64,000 nucleotides of DNA from Aldehydirespirator sp965220645 (GCA_965220645.1 OZ244836.1:1364001-1428000), one strand, 5' to 3'. Shown: positions 7,274-15,762, counted from the first letter of the stretch. Program-made: numbers and translations. Notes: generated by a model not told the origin, from the letters alone.

Positions 7274-7502
7274 ACCAGCACGGCGGGGACTGGATCGACT
7301 CTCCGCAGCTGATCGCTCAAGGGCGTTGCAGATCATCGCGTCACTCGACGGCAATCCAACCCTCGGAAGACGACTCCAAGGCAGGTGGAGCGGCAGCCGC
7401 TCTGTGCGTTTCGGCCAATTCCGCATCATCCACAGACAGACGGAGGAGGGTGTCGTCGTGGTGCTGCGAGTGGCACCACGGGGGAAGGTCTACCGACCAT
7501 GA
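7257..7502 (+). CDS. ParE/RelE/HigB-superfamily toxin
   Basis: The 81-residue basic protein matches the compact RelE/ParE fold: an N-terminal helix pair (LDRLSAADRSRALQIIASL), a central L-Q-G-R-W turn, then SVRFGQFRIIHRQ and the C-terminal strand VVVLRVAPRGKVYRP. The conserved R-x-G-x-[YF]-R core and the terminal R-x-x-V-Y-R are present. RelE-type members cut mRNA on the ribosome and ParE-type members poison gyrase; sequence alone does not decide. Its stop overlaps the ATG of a HigA-type antitoxin by 3 nt, the usual higB-higA order. Confidence 0.75.
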   Translation: MPLLARPARRGLDRLSAADRSRALQIIASLDGNPTLGRRLQGRWSGSRSVRFGQFRIIHRQTEEGVVVVLRVAPRGKVYRP

Positions 7503-7762
7503 CGGGCACCCCGGCTGAGGCCTTCCCACCGAGCGAATACCTGCGTGATGAACTGGGGGAGCGTGGCTGGACCGTCGCCGACCTGGCCGCCGCCATGGGC
7601 CAGCCCGTGCGCACCGTGACGGAGATACTCGACAACGAGGCGGCGATCACCACCGAGACGGCGCGGGCACTGTCCGAGGCGCTCGGCACCACGCCCGAGG
7701 TGTGGCTGAACCTCCAGGCTGCTTATCGGCGCTACAGGCAACGCACCGCTGAGGTCAGATGA
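7499..7762 (+). CDS. higA: HigA/XRE-family antitoxin
   Basis: The 87-residue protein is a textbook HigA: the start region PPSEYLRDELGERGWTVADL, a helix-turn-helix with AAMGQPVRTVTEIL, then ITTETARALSEALGTTPEVW and LNLQAAYRRYR. In the family it neutralises HigB and represses the operon through its helix-turn-helix. It starts inside the toxin stop (ATGA), and its own stop overlaps the DprA-like ATG by 4 nt, so four genes are tightly coupled. It is probably the DNA-binding regulator acting on the TTCATGTA repeats upstream (inference). Confidence 0.85.
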   Translation: MTGTPAEAFPPSEYLRDELGERGWTVADLAAAMGQPVRTVTEILDNEAAITTETARALSEALGTTPEVWLNLQAAYRRYRQRTAEVR

Positions 7763-8805
7763 GGCACGACGACTCGCTGGCCACGATCCTGCTTGTCAGT
7801 CGCCTGTGCGCCCAAGGCGTTCGGCCCCTCAAGGCGTCGGAGTACTGGAGCTTGCTCGATGACATTGGAGTTGGGCCGGTCCTCGGCGCCGGCCGCGCTA
7901 AGGGCGCTGGCCCGGCGAGCGGTGAGGGAGCGCACGCTGTTGAAGTCCTCGGCGTGCTGTTCGGCCAGAGCGAGAACCGGCTCGTCCGGGACTGCGGTCT
8001 GCCCGAGGACCTCGCTGACCGCATCGCCGGACTCGTAGAGCGGGCGACCGCGGTGGCCTTCGAGCTTGACCGGCTGGAACAGTCGGGCATGAAAACGCTC
8101 ACCGTCTTCGATGAGCACTACCCGTACTTGTGGCTTGACCGGCTCGGGACCAAGGCACCGCCGATGCTGCATGCCGCTGGCACCCTCGACCTGCTCGACA
8201 CCCCCGGACTGGGAGTGGTCGGAAGCCGGGACGTGTCCCAAGTCGGAGGCGAGGTGGCCAAGCAGGTAGCCCGGCTAGCGGCCCGGCGGGGCCTGCCGCT
8301 CGTGTCGGGCGGTGCCCGGGGCGTCGACCAACTCGCCATGGACGCGGCCTTCGAGGCAGGCGGTGCTGTCGTCGGGATCCTGGCCGAGTCGCTGTCGCGC
8401 AAGCTGAAGCGTTCCGATGTGCGCAAGGCCGTGTACGACGGCAGCACCGTGATGTGCACGCCCTACAGCCCTGACGCCCCGTTCAGCGCCGGCAACGCCA
8501 TGGGCCGCAACAAGCTCATCTACGCACAGGCTGCGCTCACCGTGGTGGTCGCCAGCGACGACGGAACCGGCGGCACCTGGTCCGGTGCCACCCAGGCTCT
8601 CAAGCACGGACACGGGCCGGTCGCGGTGTGGCGAGGCCCTGGCGAAGGCCCCGGCAATGAGCCCCTCGAGCAGCAAGGTGCAGTTGCCGTGGCCAGCGTC
8701 GCCGAGATCGAATCGCTCCTCGACGCCCCGGTATCCGAAGCGCCTCCGGCACAGGTGAGCTCTCCCGAACAACAGTCACTCTTCACCACAACGCTGCCCG
8801 CGTAG
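7759..8805 (+). CDS. DprA/Smf-like Rossmann protein fused into a TA operon
   Basis: The 348-residue protein has a helical N-terminal part (1-130), then the DprA Rossmann core: GVVGSRDVSQVGGEVAKQVA, LPLVSGGARGVDQLAMDAAF, GILAESL and the NAMGRNKLIYAQAALTVVVA segment. Housekeeping DprA loads RecA on incoming DNA, but this copy has no competence neighbours and is locked in an operon with two antitoxins and a toxin. The nucleotide-binding SGG-x-x-G and the G-R-N segment are intact. The last ~35 residues are Pro/Ser-rich. Related DprA-like proteins are known in defence and TA islands, where they may sense nucleotides or ssDNA; that role is inferred here. Confidence 0.8.
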   Translation: MRHDDSLATILLVSRLCAQGVRPLKASEYWSLLDDIGVGPVLGAGRAKGAGPASGEGAHAVEVLGVLFGQSENRLVRDCGLPEDLADRIAGLVERATAVAFELDRLEQSGMKTLTVFDEHYPYLWLDRLGTKAPPMLHAAGTLDLLDTPGLGVVGSRDVSQVGGEVAKQVARLAARRGLPLVSGGARGVDQLAMDAAFEAGGAVVGILAESLSRKLKRSDVRKAVYDGSTVMCTPYSPDAPFSAGNAMGRNKLIYAQAALTVVVASDDGTGGTWSGATQALKHGHGPVAVWRGPGEGPGNEPLEQQGAVAVASVAEIESLLDAPVSEAPPAQVSSPEQQSLFTTTLPA

Positions 8806-8856
8806 CCGACGGGCCGCGATCACGACTCGCATCAGCGGTGGCGGTCCTCTGACGGT

Positions 8857-9408
8857 TCAGCGGGTGAAGTAGTCGGGATCCCTAGTGCCGCGATGGGTCG
8901 GCCGGAACGAACGGCCTGCGTCCTCTATCGCGTTCGCGATTCGGTGAGCCGCAGTGGCCGTGAGTTCACCATCGGCGACGGCGGTTCGGAGGATGTGGAT
9001 CGAGTCGATCACCCTCCCCGCGCCAAGCGTGGGGCGCCGTCGAGCGAAGTCGTACGCGTTGTTGTCGTCCGTGGCGAACTGCCCGTTGTGCTTCTCCGCG
9101 AAGTAGATGCCTTCAGCCTCGCCGCGGTCGGCCTTCGGTGGCTGTCGGCCTGCGTTCAAACCCACCTGCAAGCGGTACACATCGGTCAACTCGGCGGCGC
9201 TCAGCTCGGCTGGCGGGCCGAGCCAAGCTTCGCGCAGGATGTCAGCGCAGTGCGATTCGCCCTCCTGTGCGGCGGACTCGATCTCGGCACGGATTCCTTC
9301 GGTCCATCTGGGTTCCGGGCGGTGGCCGTGGCACGTCCGTAGCACATCAATGCGCTCGACGGCCGCGAAGTGGCGAAGCGTGACGGCGTCATGGATCACA
9401 GAGCCCAT
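8857..9408 (-). CDS. PIN-like domain protein, probable toxin partner
   Basis: The 183-residue protein begins with an acidic strand (MGSVIHDAVTLRHFAAVERI), has a middle Glu-rich helix region and a late GQFATDDNNAYDFARRRP segment followed by VIDSIHILR. This fits a PIN-like RNase with acidic residues spread along the chain. The gene follows an XRE-ImmA gene by 22 bp on the same strand, a known toxin-antitoxin arrangement. A TAnnnT hexamer (TACCAT) lies exactly 6 nt before its ATG in that gap, so it may also have its own leaderless transcript. Family assignment is moderate and nuclease activity is inferred. Confidence 0.6.
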   Translation of the reverse strand: MGSVIHDAVTLRHFAAVERIDVLRTCHGHRPEPRWTEGIRAEIESAAQEGESHCADILREAWLGPPAELSAAELTDVYRLQVGLNAGRQPPKADRGEAEGIYFAEKHNGQFATDDNNAYDFARRRPTLGAGRVIDSIHILRTAVADGELTATAAHRIANAIEDAGRSFRPTHRGTRDPDYFTR

Positions 9409-9430
9409 GCGTCGATGGTACGAGCCGATA

Positions 9431-10633
9431 TCAGGCGGCTACGGGATCCTCGTCGAAGCTCTTGATCGCCACGCTGGGCGGATCTTGGGGGGCAGTCGAG
9501 TAGTCGCTTTCAATGGCGTGGGTTGCTTCTGGCCCGATCGAGTTGAGTGCCTCAATCACGTCATCGATGTCAACGTCAAGCAGTCGCGCCAAGGGCCCCG
9601 CCCCGACTGTTCCATCCAGCGCGCCATGGAGACACCTGGTGGCGAGCAGCGCGGGTGGCCGTCTCTCGGGCCTCGCCCCTCTCGCACCGAGCAGGCTTCG
9701 AGCGATCTCTTCGTCTTCGATTTGTTCGATCAGACTGGCCCAACTGATCCCTCGCAGACGATCCCGTCCCTGGGCGTTGATGATCTGCAGGTTGTGGAGT
9801 CGGTAGACGAGTGTCTCATAGCTGACGCTGAAGCGCAGGAGCATGCGTGCCAGCGAATCCGCTCCACGACCGTACTCGTCGATGGTCTCCCTGATGTCCG
9901 GCTCGGGCATCAGGCACGCGGCTGCGAACGCATTGGCCAGCCGCTCCTCATCGGATCGGGCCCGCAGGTCCCTGTCGATGTTGATCGTTGCCCCGTCGCT
10001 GTTGAGGACATGCCCCAACTCGTGAGCCAGAGTGAACAGAGCCCTGGATCTGAGCTGGTCGGTGTTCACGAGGATGAAGGAGAACTCCGAATCAGTTATT
10101 GACAGGCCCAACGGCGCTTCTTCGCCCAAGCTCTCGACCATCACGTCCACACATAGGTTGGCCTCAATCGCCGCGGCCAGTTCCGCGAGACGGTCCTCGC
10201 CGCTGGCCGCTGGAGCCATACGTTGCTGAGCCCAGTCGGCTAGAGCGTTGGCATGTTGCAACCACCCTGAGCCCTGTGGGGGCGGTTCGCCGGTGCGAGA
10301 GGGGGTGGGATGACCGCCCTCGTCGAGCACCTGGTGCAACTCTGCGAGTGCCGTGAGGCGCAGCAGCGAGTCCTGGCTTGCGTTCTTGTCGCCGTTGGTG
10401 CGGTGCGCAACCGGGAGCCGCCCCAACAGTGAGTCCGGTTCGAGTATTGCCAGCTGGGACACACCAAGAAACTGCGCGATAGAGCCGAGTTCGTCAGCCT
10501 TGACGTTTCGTCGGTCGTGTTCAAGATTGGACACGGCGCTGGCGTCTACCCCCAGCGCGTCCGCGAGATCCGCAGCCTTGAGTCCCGCGGCCTCTCTCAG
10601 CCGCCGAATCTGGCGGCCGATGGACACCTCCAC
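9431..10633 (-). CDS. XRE helix-turn-helix / ImmA-IrrE metallopeptidase protein
   Basis: The 400-residue protein has an N-terminal XRE helix-turn-helix (IRRLREAAGLKAADLADALG, then VDASAVSNLEHDRRN) and a central ImmA/IrrE zinc protease domain with FTLAHELGHVLN near residue 200; the HExxH-type metal site is intact. The last ~130 residues are helical and probably bind the partner. In the family such proteins act as antitoxins or repressors that cut themselves or a partner when triggered. I place the start at the GTG at 10633 because the reading frame upstream lies antisense to the next gene. The PIN-like gene follows 22 bp downstream. Confidence 0.85.
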   Translation of the reverse strand: MEVSIGRQIRRLREAAGLKAADLADALGVDASAVSNLEHDRRNVKADELGSIAQFLGVSQLAILEPDSLLGRLPVAHRTNGDKNASQDSLLRLTALAELHQVLDEGGHPTPSRTGEPPPQGSGWLQHANALADWAQQRMAPAASGEDRLAELAAAIEANLCVDVMVESLGEEAPLGLSITDSEFSFILVNTDQLRSRALFTLAHELGHVLNSDGATINIDRDLRARSDEERLANAFAAACLMPEPDIRETIDEYGRGADSLARMLLRFSVSYETLVYRLHNLQIINAQGRDRLRGISWASLIEQIEDEEIARSLLGARGARPERRPPALLATRCLHGALDGTVGAGPLARLLDVDIDDVIEALNSIGPEATHAIESDYSTAPQDPPSVAIKSFDEDPVAA

Positions 10634-10740
10634 GGCGCAAGTATGGGCGAATCTTGTGGAAATCGCAAGTCTTTCTGGGCAAGACGGGTGACTAGGCCGG
10701 AATAAGTCGCACGTCCCCATGTGGATAAGGACGGGCGCGG

Positions 10741-11178
10741 TCACTCCCGGTCCCAGGCCTCCACTGCCGGGTCGAGCGTGTGGTAGTCGGAGGCGTCGTT
10801 GGTGAACAGGGCCCGCTCGGTGTGCAGGCCCGTGGGCAAATCCAGGGTGCCGGCGCAGATGGCGATGTGGTCGGTCTGGTCGGGCGGTCCGTCCACCACC
10901 TTCCAGAATAGTGATCCGCCGCACTCCCGGCAGAAGCCGTAGGCCACGTTGGGATCGTCGGCAGGGTGATGCCAGGCCAGGGTGGCGTCCGACACGAGGT
11001 GGAGGTCCGAGCGCTTGCAGCCCGTCCCCGCCATGTGATGGCCCGTCCAGCGGCGGCAGCGCCAGCAGTGGCAGTTCCACACCTGGCGGATCGGGCCGTG
11101 CACCTCGTAGGTCACTCCGCCACAAAGGCAGTGGCCCGAGGGCGGCGACTTCGACTCAAGGGGGGCTGTCTCGCTCAC
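10741..11178 (-). CDS. GFA-family zinc protein (glutathione-dependent formaldehyde-activating-like)
   Basis: The 145-residue protein shows the GFA/Mss4-like zinc fold: GHCLCGGVTYEV near the start, NCHCWRCRRWTG in the first third and GFCRECGGSLFW in the middle, giving the paired CxC and CxxC zinc ligands. In the type enzyme the fold speeds formation of S-hydroxymethylglutathione from formaldehyde; most members have no proven substrate. The start is the GTG at 11178, preceded by GAAGGGA. It is divergent from the GMC flavoenzyme gene, and formaldehyde handling would fit a region that oxidises and demethylates choline-type compounds, which is inference. Confidence 0.85.
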   Translation of the reverse strand: MSETAPLESKSPPSGHCLCGGVTYEVHGPIRQVWNCHCWRCRRWTGHHMAGTGCKRSDLHLVSDATLAWHHPADDPNVAYGFCRECGGSLFWKVVDGPPDQTDHIAICAGTLDLPTGLHTERALFTNDASDYHTLDPAVEAWDRE

Positions 11179-11278
11179 GGCGGTCCCTTCGTAGTTGGAG
11201 ATCGGCAACGGTAGGGTCGCGATTGTTGCATGGCACGGGGCGAGTCGTCGCACCCCGGCCCGAGCTCGCGAGGTGACC

Positions 11279-12988
11279 ATGGCAGACTACGACGGCCGCT
11301 ACGACTACGTGATCGTGGGCGGCGGCTCGGCGGGCTGCGCGCTGGCCAACCGGCTCAGCGCCGATCCTGCCACCTCGGTGCTGGTGCTGGAGGCGGGCCG
11401 GCGGGACTGGCGCTTCGACGTGTACATCCACATGCCCGCGGCGCTGTCGTTCCCCATCGGCAACCGCTTCTACGACTGGCAGTACACATCCGAGCCCGAG
11501 CCCCACATGGGCGGGCGCCGGGTGTACCACGCCCGGGGCAAGGTGCTGGGCGGATCGTCGAGCATCAACGGCATGATCTTCCAGCGGGGAAACCCCCTCG
11601 ACTACGAGCGCTGGGCCGCCGATCCCGGCATGCAGAACTGGGACTACGCCCACTGCCTGCCCTACTTCAAGCGCATGGAGCAGTGCCTTGCCGGCGACGA
11701 CACCAGCGGCCCGCCCGGCACTCGCGGCAAAGGCAAGTACCGCGGCCACCAGGGCCCGCTGGTGCTGGAGCGGGGACCGGCCACCAACCCGCTGTTCGAG
11801 GCCTTCCTGGAGGCCGCCGAGCAGGCCGGCCACCCCCGGACCGCCGACGTCAACGGCTACCGCCAGGAGGGCTTTGCCGCCTTCGACCGCAACGTACACC
11901 GGGGCCGCCGGCTGAGCGCCTCCCAGGCCTACCTGCACCCGGTGCTCAACCGGCCCAACCTCCACCTCATCACCCGGGCCTTCACCACCAAGATCCTCTT
12001 CGAGGGCACCCGGGCCACCGGCGTCGAATACGCCAAGGGTGGCCGTAGCCGGACCGTGCTGGCCGGCGAGGTGATCTGCTGCGGCGGGGCCATCAACTCG
12101 CCCCAGCTGTTGCAGCTCTCCGGCGTGGGCCCCGCCGGCCTTCTGCGCCGCTACGGCATCGAGGTGGTGGCCGACGTTCCCGCCGTTGGCGCCAACATGC
12201 AGGACCATCTCGAGGTGTACATCCAGTTCGCCTGCAGGCAGCCGGTGTCGATGCAGCCGAACCTGGCCAAATGGCGCCGCCCCCTCATCGGACTGCAGTG
12301 GCTGGCCCGCCGCGGGCCGGGAGCCACCAACCATTTCGAGGCGGGAGGGTTCGTCCGCAGCAACGACGACGTGCCCTACCCGAATCTCATGTTCCACTTC
12401 CTGCCCATCGCCATCCGCTACGACGGCTCGGTGCCGGAGGGCGGCCACGGCTACCAGGTGCACGTCGGGCCCATGTACAGCAACTCGCGAGGAACGGTGG
12501 CCATCGTCTCGACCGACCCCCGGACCAAGCCCGCGCTGCGCTTCAACTACCTGTCCACCGACGAGGACCGCCGCGAATGGGCGGAGGCCGTCCGCCACGC
12601 CCGCCACATCCTCAACCAGCCCGCCATGGACCCGTTCAACGGCGGAGAGGTGTCGCCCGGACCCGAAGTGAGCAGCGACGAAGAGATCCTCGACTGGGTG
12701 CGCCGCGACGCTGAGACCGCCCTGCACCCCTCCTGCACGGCGCGCCTGGGTCTGGGTGACGACTCGGCGCTGCACCCCGACACCCTCGAGGTCCACGGCA
12801 CCCAGGGCCTGCGAGTGGTGGACGCCTCGTCGATGCCGTACGTGACCAACGGCAACATCTACGCCCCGGTCATGATGCTGGCCGAGAAGGCCGCCGATGT
12901 GATCCGGGGCGACACCCCGCTGCCCCCCGAGCCGGTGGACTTCTACCGGTCCGGCGACTCCACCGGGTCCGTCACTCCGCCGGTGTGA
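11279..12988 (+). CDS. GMC oxidoreductase, choline-dehydrogenase-like
   Basis: The 569-residue flavoenzyme starts with the FAD dinucleotide fold (DYVIVGGGSAGCALANRLS), carries GMC signature 1 (GKVLGGSSSINGMIFQRG), signature 2 (GAINSPQLLQLSGVGP) and the C-terminal catalytic part with LHPSCTARLG and NIYAPVMMLAEKAADVI. It closely matches BetA-type choline dehydrogenases in length and motifs, but GMC members with other alcohol substrates look similar, so I leave the symbol empty. The start ATG follows CGAGGTGACC. A CRP/GlxR-like box overlaps its stop codon but more likely serves the next gene. Making betaine here would feed the corrinoid operon 10 kb downstream (inference). Confidence 0.85.
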   Translation: MADYDGRYDYVIVGGGSAGCALANRLSADPATSVLVLEAGRRDWRFDVYIHMPAALSFPIGNRFYDWQYTSEPEPHMGGRRVYHARGKVLGGSSSINGMIFQRGNPLDYERWAADPGMQNWDYAHCLPYFKRMEQCLAGDDTSGPPGTRGKGKYRGHQGPLVLERGPATNPLFEAFLEAAEQAGHPRTADVNGYRQEGFAAFDRNVHRGRRLSASQAYLHPVLNRPNLHLITRAFTTKILFEGTRATGVEYAKGGRSRTVLAGEVICCGGAINSPQLLQLSGVGPAGLLRRYGIEVVADVPAVGANMQDHLEVYIQFACRQPVSMQPNLAKWRRPLIGLQWLARRGPGATNHFEAGGFVRSNDDVPYPNLMFHFLPIAIRYDGSVPEGGHGYQVHVGPMYSNSRGTVAIVSTDPRTKPALRFNYLSTDEDRREWAEAVRHARHILNQPAMDPFNGGEVSPGPEVSSDEEILDWVRRDAETALHPSCTARLGLGDDSALHPDTLEVHGTQGLRVVDASSMPYVTNGNIYAPVMMLAEKAADVIRGDTPLPPEPVDFYRSGDSTGSVTPPV

Positions 12989-12999
12989 CGCAAATCACA
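12984..12999. promoter_or_regulatory. CRP/GlxR-like box TGTGA-N6-TCACA
   Basis: Both half-sites match the CRP-family consensus in all five positions. The box overlaps the GMC stop codon and lies about 100 bp before the small peptide gene at 13100. A near copy sits at 15763-15778. Confidence 0.6.
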
Positions 13000-13099
13000 C
13001 CCGTTCTGACCTGCAAATCGTTGCAATTCAGCGCGTTGGGCGAAACAATCAGGTTGTCGCCGACGATGGGGGCATAAGCAGAGCAAGGAGGAACAAGAA

Positions 13100-13249
13100 A
13101 TGAGATCCATTCCTCTTAACAGCAGCAGTGTTGACGCCACGACGGTGTGGCGAGACGCGCTGGGTCCCGGCTTCGCCGTAGGCGCGGCCGAGGGCTTGAT
13201 CAGGGTGATCGGAGACGCGGCCGGTCGCCCCTATCGAGTCCGCCGATGA
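13100..13249 (+). CDS. Small peptide gene with consensus ribosome binding site (49 aa)
   Basis: A perfect AAGGAGGA lies 7 nt before the ATG, the strongest ribosome binding site in the region. The product begins MRSIPLNSSSVDATTVW, has a small-residue centre (GPGFAVGAAEGLIRVIG) and ends in PYRVRR. A TGAGGGGC hairpin follows 42 bp after the stop. No Cys and no clear signal peptide are present. I recognise no family; a regulatory microprotein, a precursor peptide or a short membrane-associated peptide are all possible. Signal, size and flanking CRP-like box and hairpin argue for a real monocistronic gene. Confidence 0.6.
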   Translation: MRSIPLNSSSVDATTVWRDALGPGFAVGAAEGLIRVIGDAAGRPYRVRR

Positions 13250-13290
13250 CAGACCGCCGGCCCTCACGGACTGGCATACACATCGCTCGC

Positions 13291-13309
13291 TGAGGGGCAA
13301 GGCCCCTCA
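13291..13309. terminator. Hairpin TGAGGGGC-AAG-GCCCCTCA
   Basis: A perfect 8-bp GC-rich stem with a 3-nt loop lies after the 49-aa peptide gene. There is no clear T-run, as is common for terminators in GC-rich actinomycetes. Confidence 0.5.
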
Positions 13310-13501
13310 CCCCAACTCGAGGCCCCGCCGGGATCGGTACCCCCCCAGCCGATACGGCGAGGGCCTCGACGCGTTCGGCCTCTGCAGCTCCCGCTCTTGT
13401 TCGCTGCGCTCACGGGCCGCTCGGGCCACGGCTTCGCTCAGCGACCGTTGAGCTCGTCGGAAGCTGTGGCCCATCCGCTGGGCCTCTATGCGTTCGGCCT
13501 C

Positions 13502-13507
13502 TAGGCT
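13502..13507 (+). promoter_or_regulatory. -10 hexamer TAGGCT for leaderless metY
   Basis: A TAnnnT hexamer lies 7 nt before the GTG at 13515; there is no ribosome binding site. It decides the start codon of the sulfhydrylase gene. Confidence 0.5.
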
Positions 13508-13514
13508 CGCCTCC

Positions 13515-14807
13515 GTGGTAGAGCCCGACTTCCTGCGCTTCGACACCCTCAGCCTCCACGCCGGTCAGCACAGCGACCCCACCACCGGGGCCAGAGCCGT
13601 GCCCATCTACTTCACCACCTCGTACTCCTTCGAGGACACCGACCACGCGGCCGGGCTGTTCAACCTCGAAATCCCGGGCCACATCTATTCGCGGATCTCC
13701 AACCCGACCGTGGCCGTGCTCGAGGAGCGAGTCGCCGCGCTGGAGGGCGGCGTGGGCGCGGTGGCCACCGCTAGCGGCCAGGCCGCCTTCTTCCTGGCTG
13801 TGGCCACTCTGATGGACACGGGCGGCCACATCGTGGCCAGCCGCAACATCTACGGCGGCACCCACAACATGCTCAACCTCACCTTGCCGCGCTTCGGCAT
13901 CACCACGACGTTCGTGGATCCCCGCAACACCGACGAATTCGCGGCTGCCATCGGCGGAGACACCCGCCTCGTCTTTGCCGAGACGCTCGGCAATCCGGGC
14001 ATAGAGGTGCTCGATATCGGCGCGGTAGCCGGCGTCGCTCACGATCGGGGGCTCCCGCTCATGGTGGACGCCACGTTCTCGACCCCGTACCTCATCCGGC
14101 CCTTCGAGCACGGCGCCGACATCGTGATGCATTCGGCCACCAAGTTCCTGGGCGGTCACGGCGTGGCTCTGGGAGGCATGCTCGTCGACGGTGGCCACTT
14201 CGACTGGGACGCCTCGGGCCTGTTTCCCACAGTCACCGCGCCCTACGCCGGCTACCACGGCATCAGCTTCAGCGACGAGTTCGGCCCCAGTGCTTTCATC
14301 AGCCGGGCCCGGGCCGAGGGGCTGCGCGACTTCGGAGCCTGCATGAGTCCGGCCAACGCCTTCCAGATCCTCCAGGGCGTCGAGACACTGCCGCTGCGGA
14401 TGCAGCGTCACGTGGCCAACACCGAGGCCGTGGTCGAGGCATTGGCCGCCAACGACGCGGTGACCTGGGTCAAGTACCCGTCCCTGTCCAGCCATCCCGA
14501 TCACGAATTGGCCCAAGGTCTGTACCCGAGGGGCACCGGGGCCATCCTGAGCTTCGGCATCGCCGGAGGGCGCGACGCCGGAGCCAAGTTCATCTCGGCG
14601 GTCCGCCTGGCCTCCCATCTGGCCAATGTGGGCGACGCCAAGACGCTGGTGATCCACCCGGCCAGCACCACCCACCAGCAGATGTCGGCCACCGATCTGG
14701 CCGCGGCCGGAGTGGGGGAGGACCTGGTGAGGATCTCGGTCGGGCTGGAGGACCCCCGCGACATCATCGAGGACCTGGAGCGGGCACTAAAGGCCTCGCA
14801 GCGCTGA
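13515..14807 (+). CDS. metY: O-acetylhomoserine sulfhydrylase / PLP-dependent Cys/Met metabolism enzyme
   Basis: The 430-residue protein is a Cys/Met-metabolism PLP enzyme: LSLHAGQHSDPTTGARAVP at the start, the cofactor ring-stacking region FTTSYSFEDTDHAA, SGQAAFFLAVATLM, the aspartate in VDATFSTPYL and the PLP lysine in HSATKFLGGHG. The length (~430) and the conserved C-terminal THQQMS-x-x-D fit O-acetylhomoserine aminocarboxypropyltransferase, which makes homocysteine from O-acetylhomoserine and sulfide in the cytosol. Cystathionine gamma-synthases are shorter (~390). It is transcribed alone from a leaderless promoter; the next gene starts 100 bp later. Confidence 0.85.
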   Translation: MVEPDFLRFDTLSLHAGQHSDPTTGARAVPIYFTTSYSFEDTDHAAGLFNLEIPGHIYSRISNPTVAVLEERVAALEGGVGAVATASGQAAFFLAVATLMDTGGHIVASRNIYGGTHNMLNLTLPRFGITTTFVDPRNTDEFAAAIGGDTRLVFAETLGNPGIEVLDIGAVAGVAHDRGLPLMVDATFSTPYLIRPFEHGADIVMHSATKFLGGHGVALGGMLVDGGHFDWDASGLFPTVTAPYAGYHGISFSDEFGPSAFISRARAEGLRDFGACMSPANAFQILQGVETLPLRMQRHVANTEAVVEALAANDAVTWVKYPSLSSHPDHELAQGLYPRGTGAILSFGIAGGRDAGAKFISAVRLASHLANVGDAKTLVIHPASTTHQQMSATDLAAAGVGEDLVRISVGLEDPRDIIEDLERALKASQR

Positions 14808-14907
14808 TCATGCGCTCGCTCGATTCTTGGTGCGAGTTCTGTGGCTATAGCACACACAACGCTCCCGAGATTCGGTTCGGCCGATCAACTGCCTTGGACT
14901 TAGTGCC

Positions 14908-15711
14908 GTGGAGACGCTGATAGACGGCCGGGTCGTGCGCTGCGCCACCGGTGGCCGCAGCATCGAAGGCGACGAGCCCGCGGTTGTGCTGGTGCACGGA
15001 GCGGGTGGCGACCGCACCGCGTGGCAACTCCAGACCCGCTGGATCGCTCATCACGGCTACCGGGCCGCGGCGGTGGATTTGCCGGGACACGGCGGCAGCG
15101 AGGGCCCGGCGCTGGCGAGCATCGAGCAGATGGGGGAGTGGCTGGCCAGCACCACCGAGGCCCTCGGGCTGGCTCCGGCCCACCTGGTGGGGCATTCGAT
15201 GGGGACGTTCGTGGTGTTGGAGGCGGCGGCCCAGCGGCCCGAGGTGGCCCGGTCGCTGGTGTTGCTGGGCACTGCGGGAGCGATGCCGGTGCATCCGGCG
15301 TTGCAGTCGGCGGCCGACGCCGACGACCCCGTGGCCGGGAGGCTCATCACCTCTTGGGGCATCGGCAGCCGAGCCCACACCGGAGGCCACGCCTCACCGG
15401 GCATGTGGCTGATCGGGGGCAACACCTCGCTGCTGGACCGGGCCCAGCCCGGAGTGCTCGCCGGCGACCTGGCTGCCTGCAACGCCTACGACGGCGCCGA
15501 GGCGGCGGCAGCCCAGGTGGAGTGCCCGGTGACGCTGGTGCTGGGCCGCGAGGACAAGATGACGCCCAACCGGGCCGCAGCCGGGATGATCGGAGCCTTC
15601 GGCGACGGCCGCGCCACCACCGTGTACCTAGACCGGGTGGGCCACTTCCTACAGATCGAGAGCCCCATCCCGGTTCGCAAGGCCATCGCCGCGGCCTTGG
15701 CCCGAACCTGA
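14908..15711 (+). CDS. Alpha/beta-hydrolase
   Basis: The 267-residue protein has the alpha/beta-hydrolase series: oxyanion LVHGAGGDRTAW, the PGHGGSEGPAL step, the nucleophile elbow GHSMGTFV (Ser), the acid region LVLGREDKMTP (Asp) and the late His in DRVGHFLQIE. The catalytic triad is therefore complete. It resembles esterases and C-C hydrolases of the haloperoxidase type and is cytosolic, with no signal peptide. The GTG start at 14908 has no ribosome binding site. It lies between metY and an MFS transporter on the same strand but 113 bp from the latter, so no firm operon. Substrate unknown. Confidence 0.8.
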   Translation: METLIDGRVVRCATGGRSIEGDEPAVVLVHGAGGDRTAWQLQTRWIAHHGYRAAAVDLPGHGGSEGPALASIEQMGEWLASTTEALGLAPAHLVGHSMGTFVVLEAAAQRPEVARSLVLLGTAGAMPVHPALQSAADADDPVAGRLITSWGIGSRAHTGGHASPGMWLIGGNTSLLDRAQPGVLAGDLAACNAYDGAEAAAAQVECPVTLVLGREDKMTPNRAAAGMIGAFGDGRATTVYLDRVGHFLQIESPIPVRKAIAAALART

Positions 15712-15762
15712 CGTATCCCGCCTGAACCGGCGTCGACCGGTGCTGCTGCCGGTCCGTCGCGG

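Noticed and set aside
11156..12796. 546-codon minus-strand frame opposite the GMC gene
   Set aside because: It is a GC-rich antisense shadow; the plus strand carries full GMC motifs.
13307..13546. 79-codon charged minus-strand frame between the peptide gene and metY
   Set aside because: It overlaps the leaderless metY promoter and first codons, its end falls in the hairpin, and it shows no ribosome binding site.
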